Assembly: GCA_964631265.1 (NCBI GenBank)
Contig: CAZVWW010000130.1
Coordinates: forward strand, 1-6,168
DNA from: CAZVWW01 sp964631265
GTDB lineage: Bacteria > Thermotogota > Thermotogae > MWEM01
Reading direction: 5' to 3'
DNA length: 6,168 nucleotides
Position numbers and translations under genes: made by a program. The notes under the pieces are model-generated. The model saw nothing but the letters and a program-made list of their open reading frames with translations. It was not told where the DNA came from and made no database searches. Within the stretch, counting starts at the first letter, position 1. The number at the start of each line of letters is the position of its first letter. Positions 5,697 through 6,168 of the stretch are shown piece by piece.

Positions 5697-5711
5697 GAGA
5701 AACACTTCCTT

Positions 5712-5723
5712 TCAAAATTTTGA
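5712..5723. repeat. Small palindrome upstream of the binding-protein gene
   Basis: TCAAAATTTTGA is a perfect 12-bp palindrome overlapping the SD region. A second inverted pair, AGAAC (5749-5753) and GTTCT (5760-5764), lies further upstream in the same 70-nt gap. Either could be an operator; both are short enough to be chance. I see no convincing promoter hexamers in this gap. Confidence 0.25.
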
Positions 5724-5775
5724 TTTTTATTGTTCCTTCACATCGACAAGAACCGTTTTGTTCTGATATGATGCA

Positions 5776-6051
5776 TTATTTTCTTCTTTTCTTTTCAAAA
5801 AAGCCCTTTGCGATGGCAATACTTGATACCGGTCCTATAAGGACTAAAAGAACGATCAACAGGAGCCATTGCGAAAAATGACCGGGAGAGTCAATAAAGA
5901 GACCGATCATGACAAAGACAACTCCTATCGTATCTGATATCCCGCTGTAGTGTAACTTCACGAGAACCGGTTTCTGAAAAAGCATGGTCAATGTTCCGGA
6001 TACCAGAAAGAATAACCCGGTGATCTTAAGGATTAAAGCCAGAACCGGCAT
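5776..6051 (-). CDS. MnhG/MrpG (PhaG)-like subunit of a monovalent cation/proton antiporter, orphan
   Basis: This 91-residue hydrophobic protein has three likely membrane helices (about 4-22, 38-54 and 61-81) and a basic tail (KKRRK). The middle segment KLHYSGISDTIGVVFVMIGLF and the end LLLIVLLVLIGPVSSIAIAKGFF follow the MnhG/MrpG pattern (RLHA..K.DTLGV, then GPV...ARA). In the family this is one small subunit of the seven-part Mrp antiporter, or of related hydrogenase-linked modules, exporting Na+ or K+ in exchange for H+. None of the other subunits is nearby: upstream is an ABC permease tail, downstream a solute-binding protein. Its ATG lies 10 nt after the permease stop, and AAGGGATGA inside the permease end may act as its SD, so the two are probably cotranscribed. 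Divergence in the LHA motif (HYSG) leaves room for another role. Confidence 0.65.
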   Translation of the reverse strand: MPVLALILKITGLFFLVSGTLTMLFQKPVLVKLHYSGISDTIGVVFVMIGLFIDSPGHFSQWLLLIVLLVLIGPVSSIAIAKGFFEKKRRK

Positions 6052-6061
6052 GGCTCAGCAA

Positions 6062-6168
6062 TCATCCCTTCTTCTCGTACGGTGTACCACTTGCGGCAGG
6101 TGGTCTTGTCAAGCCGACAAATCCGGCCACCACAATTAATGTGATGACAAACGGTATCAGGTTAAAGA
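6062..6168 (-). CDS. C-terminal tail of a nucleoside/simple-sugar type ABC transporter permease (partial)
   Basis: Only the last 34 residues and the TGA stop (6062-6064) are in the window; the 5' part lies beyond the right edge. The tail reads LIPFVITLIVVAGFVGL followed by TRPPAASGTPYEKKG. A last hydrophobic helix followed by a short RPPAA.G.PY tail is characteristic of the COG1079-type permeases (NupQ/YufQ-like) that work with BMP-family nucleoside-binding proteins. By family knowledge it would be one of two paired membrane subunits importing nucleosides. Its end lies 10 nt before the MnhG-like start on the same strand. The call rests on this short tail alone. Confidence 0.6.
   Translation of the reverse strand, partial: FNLIPFVITLIVVAGFVGLTRPPAASGTPYEKKG

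Noticed and set aside
1..6168. A new defence, toxin or mobile gene system
   Set aside because: Every substantial gene belongs to a known metabolic or transport family; no nuclease, integrase, toxin or reverse transcriptase signature was seen on either strand.

Overview
The window (6.2 kb, moderate GC by eye) comes from a bacterium whose secreted binding proteins have plain Sec signal peptides without a lipobox cysteine, which points to a cell envelope with a periplasm-like space. The gene mix (GH13 trehalose-synthase-like enzyme, BtuFC-type uptake, a clostridial/thermotogal style nitronate monooxygenase, an Mrp G-type subunit, a nucleoside-type ABC permease and a family 1 sugar-type binding protein) makes a Thermotogota member of the Mesotoga/Kosmotoga kind my best guess. 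This is an inference from protein style, not a database match.

Layout. Positions 1-904 (minus) hold the first 301 codons of a GH13 enzyme whose C-terminal part lies outside the window. A 378-base divergent control region (905-1282) follows. It holds a leftward extended -10 promoter and SD, a large near-perfect palindrome with short direct repeats (a REP/MITE-like element), a rightward extended -10 promoter, a clear cobalamin riboswitch and a small hairpin next to a strong Shine-Dalgarno. The riboswitch leads into btuF (1283-2164) and btuC (2188-3219), the binding protein and permease of a corrinoid ABC importer. No ATPase gene follows. A separate promoter at about 3247-3274 drives a nitronate monooxygenase-like flavoprotein gene whose conserved N-terminus begins upstream of its first ATG, apparently at an ATA codon. 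A bidirectional hairpin terminator (4390-4419) separates it from a convergent minus-strand group. Read from right to left, that group is the C-terminal tail of a nucleoside/simple-sugar type ABC permease, a 91-residue MnhG/MrpG-like membrane protein, and a UgpB-like extracellular solute-binding protein.

How it works together. The best-supported unit is vitamin B12 control: when cobalamin is plentiful the leader should fold around it and shut down BtuF and BtuC synthesis. The rest is a set of separate carbon-uptake and metabolic genes with their own signals. I see no convincing new multi-gene system. The points most worth a second look are the palindromic element sitting where a promoter spacer could once have been, the complementarity between the predicted 5' end of the btuF transcript and its SD, the ATA start of the monooxygenase gene, and the orphan status of BtuFC, MnhG and the binding protein.
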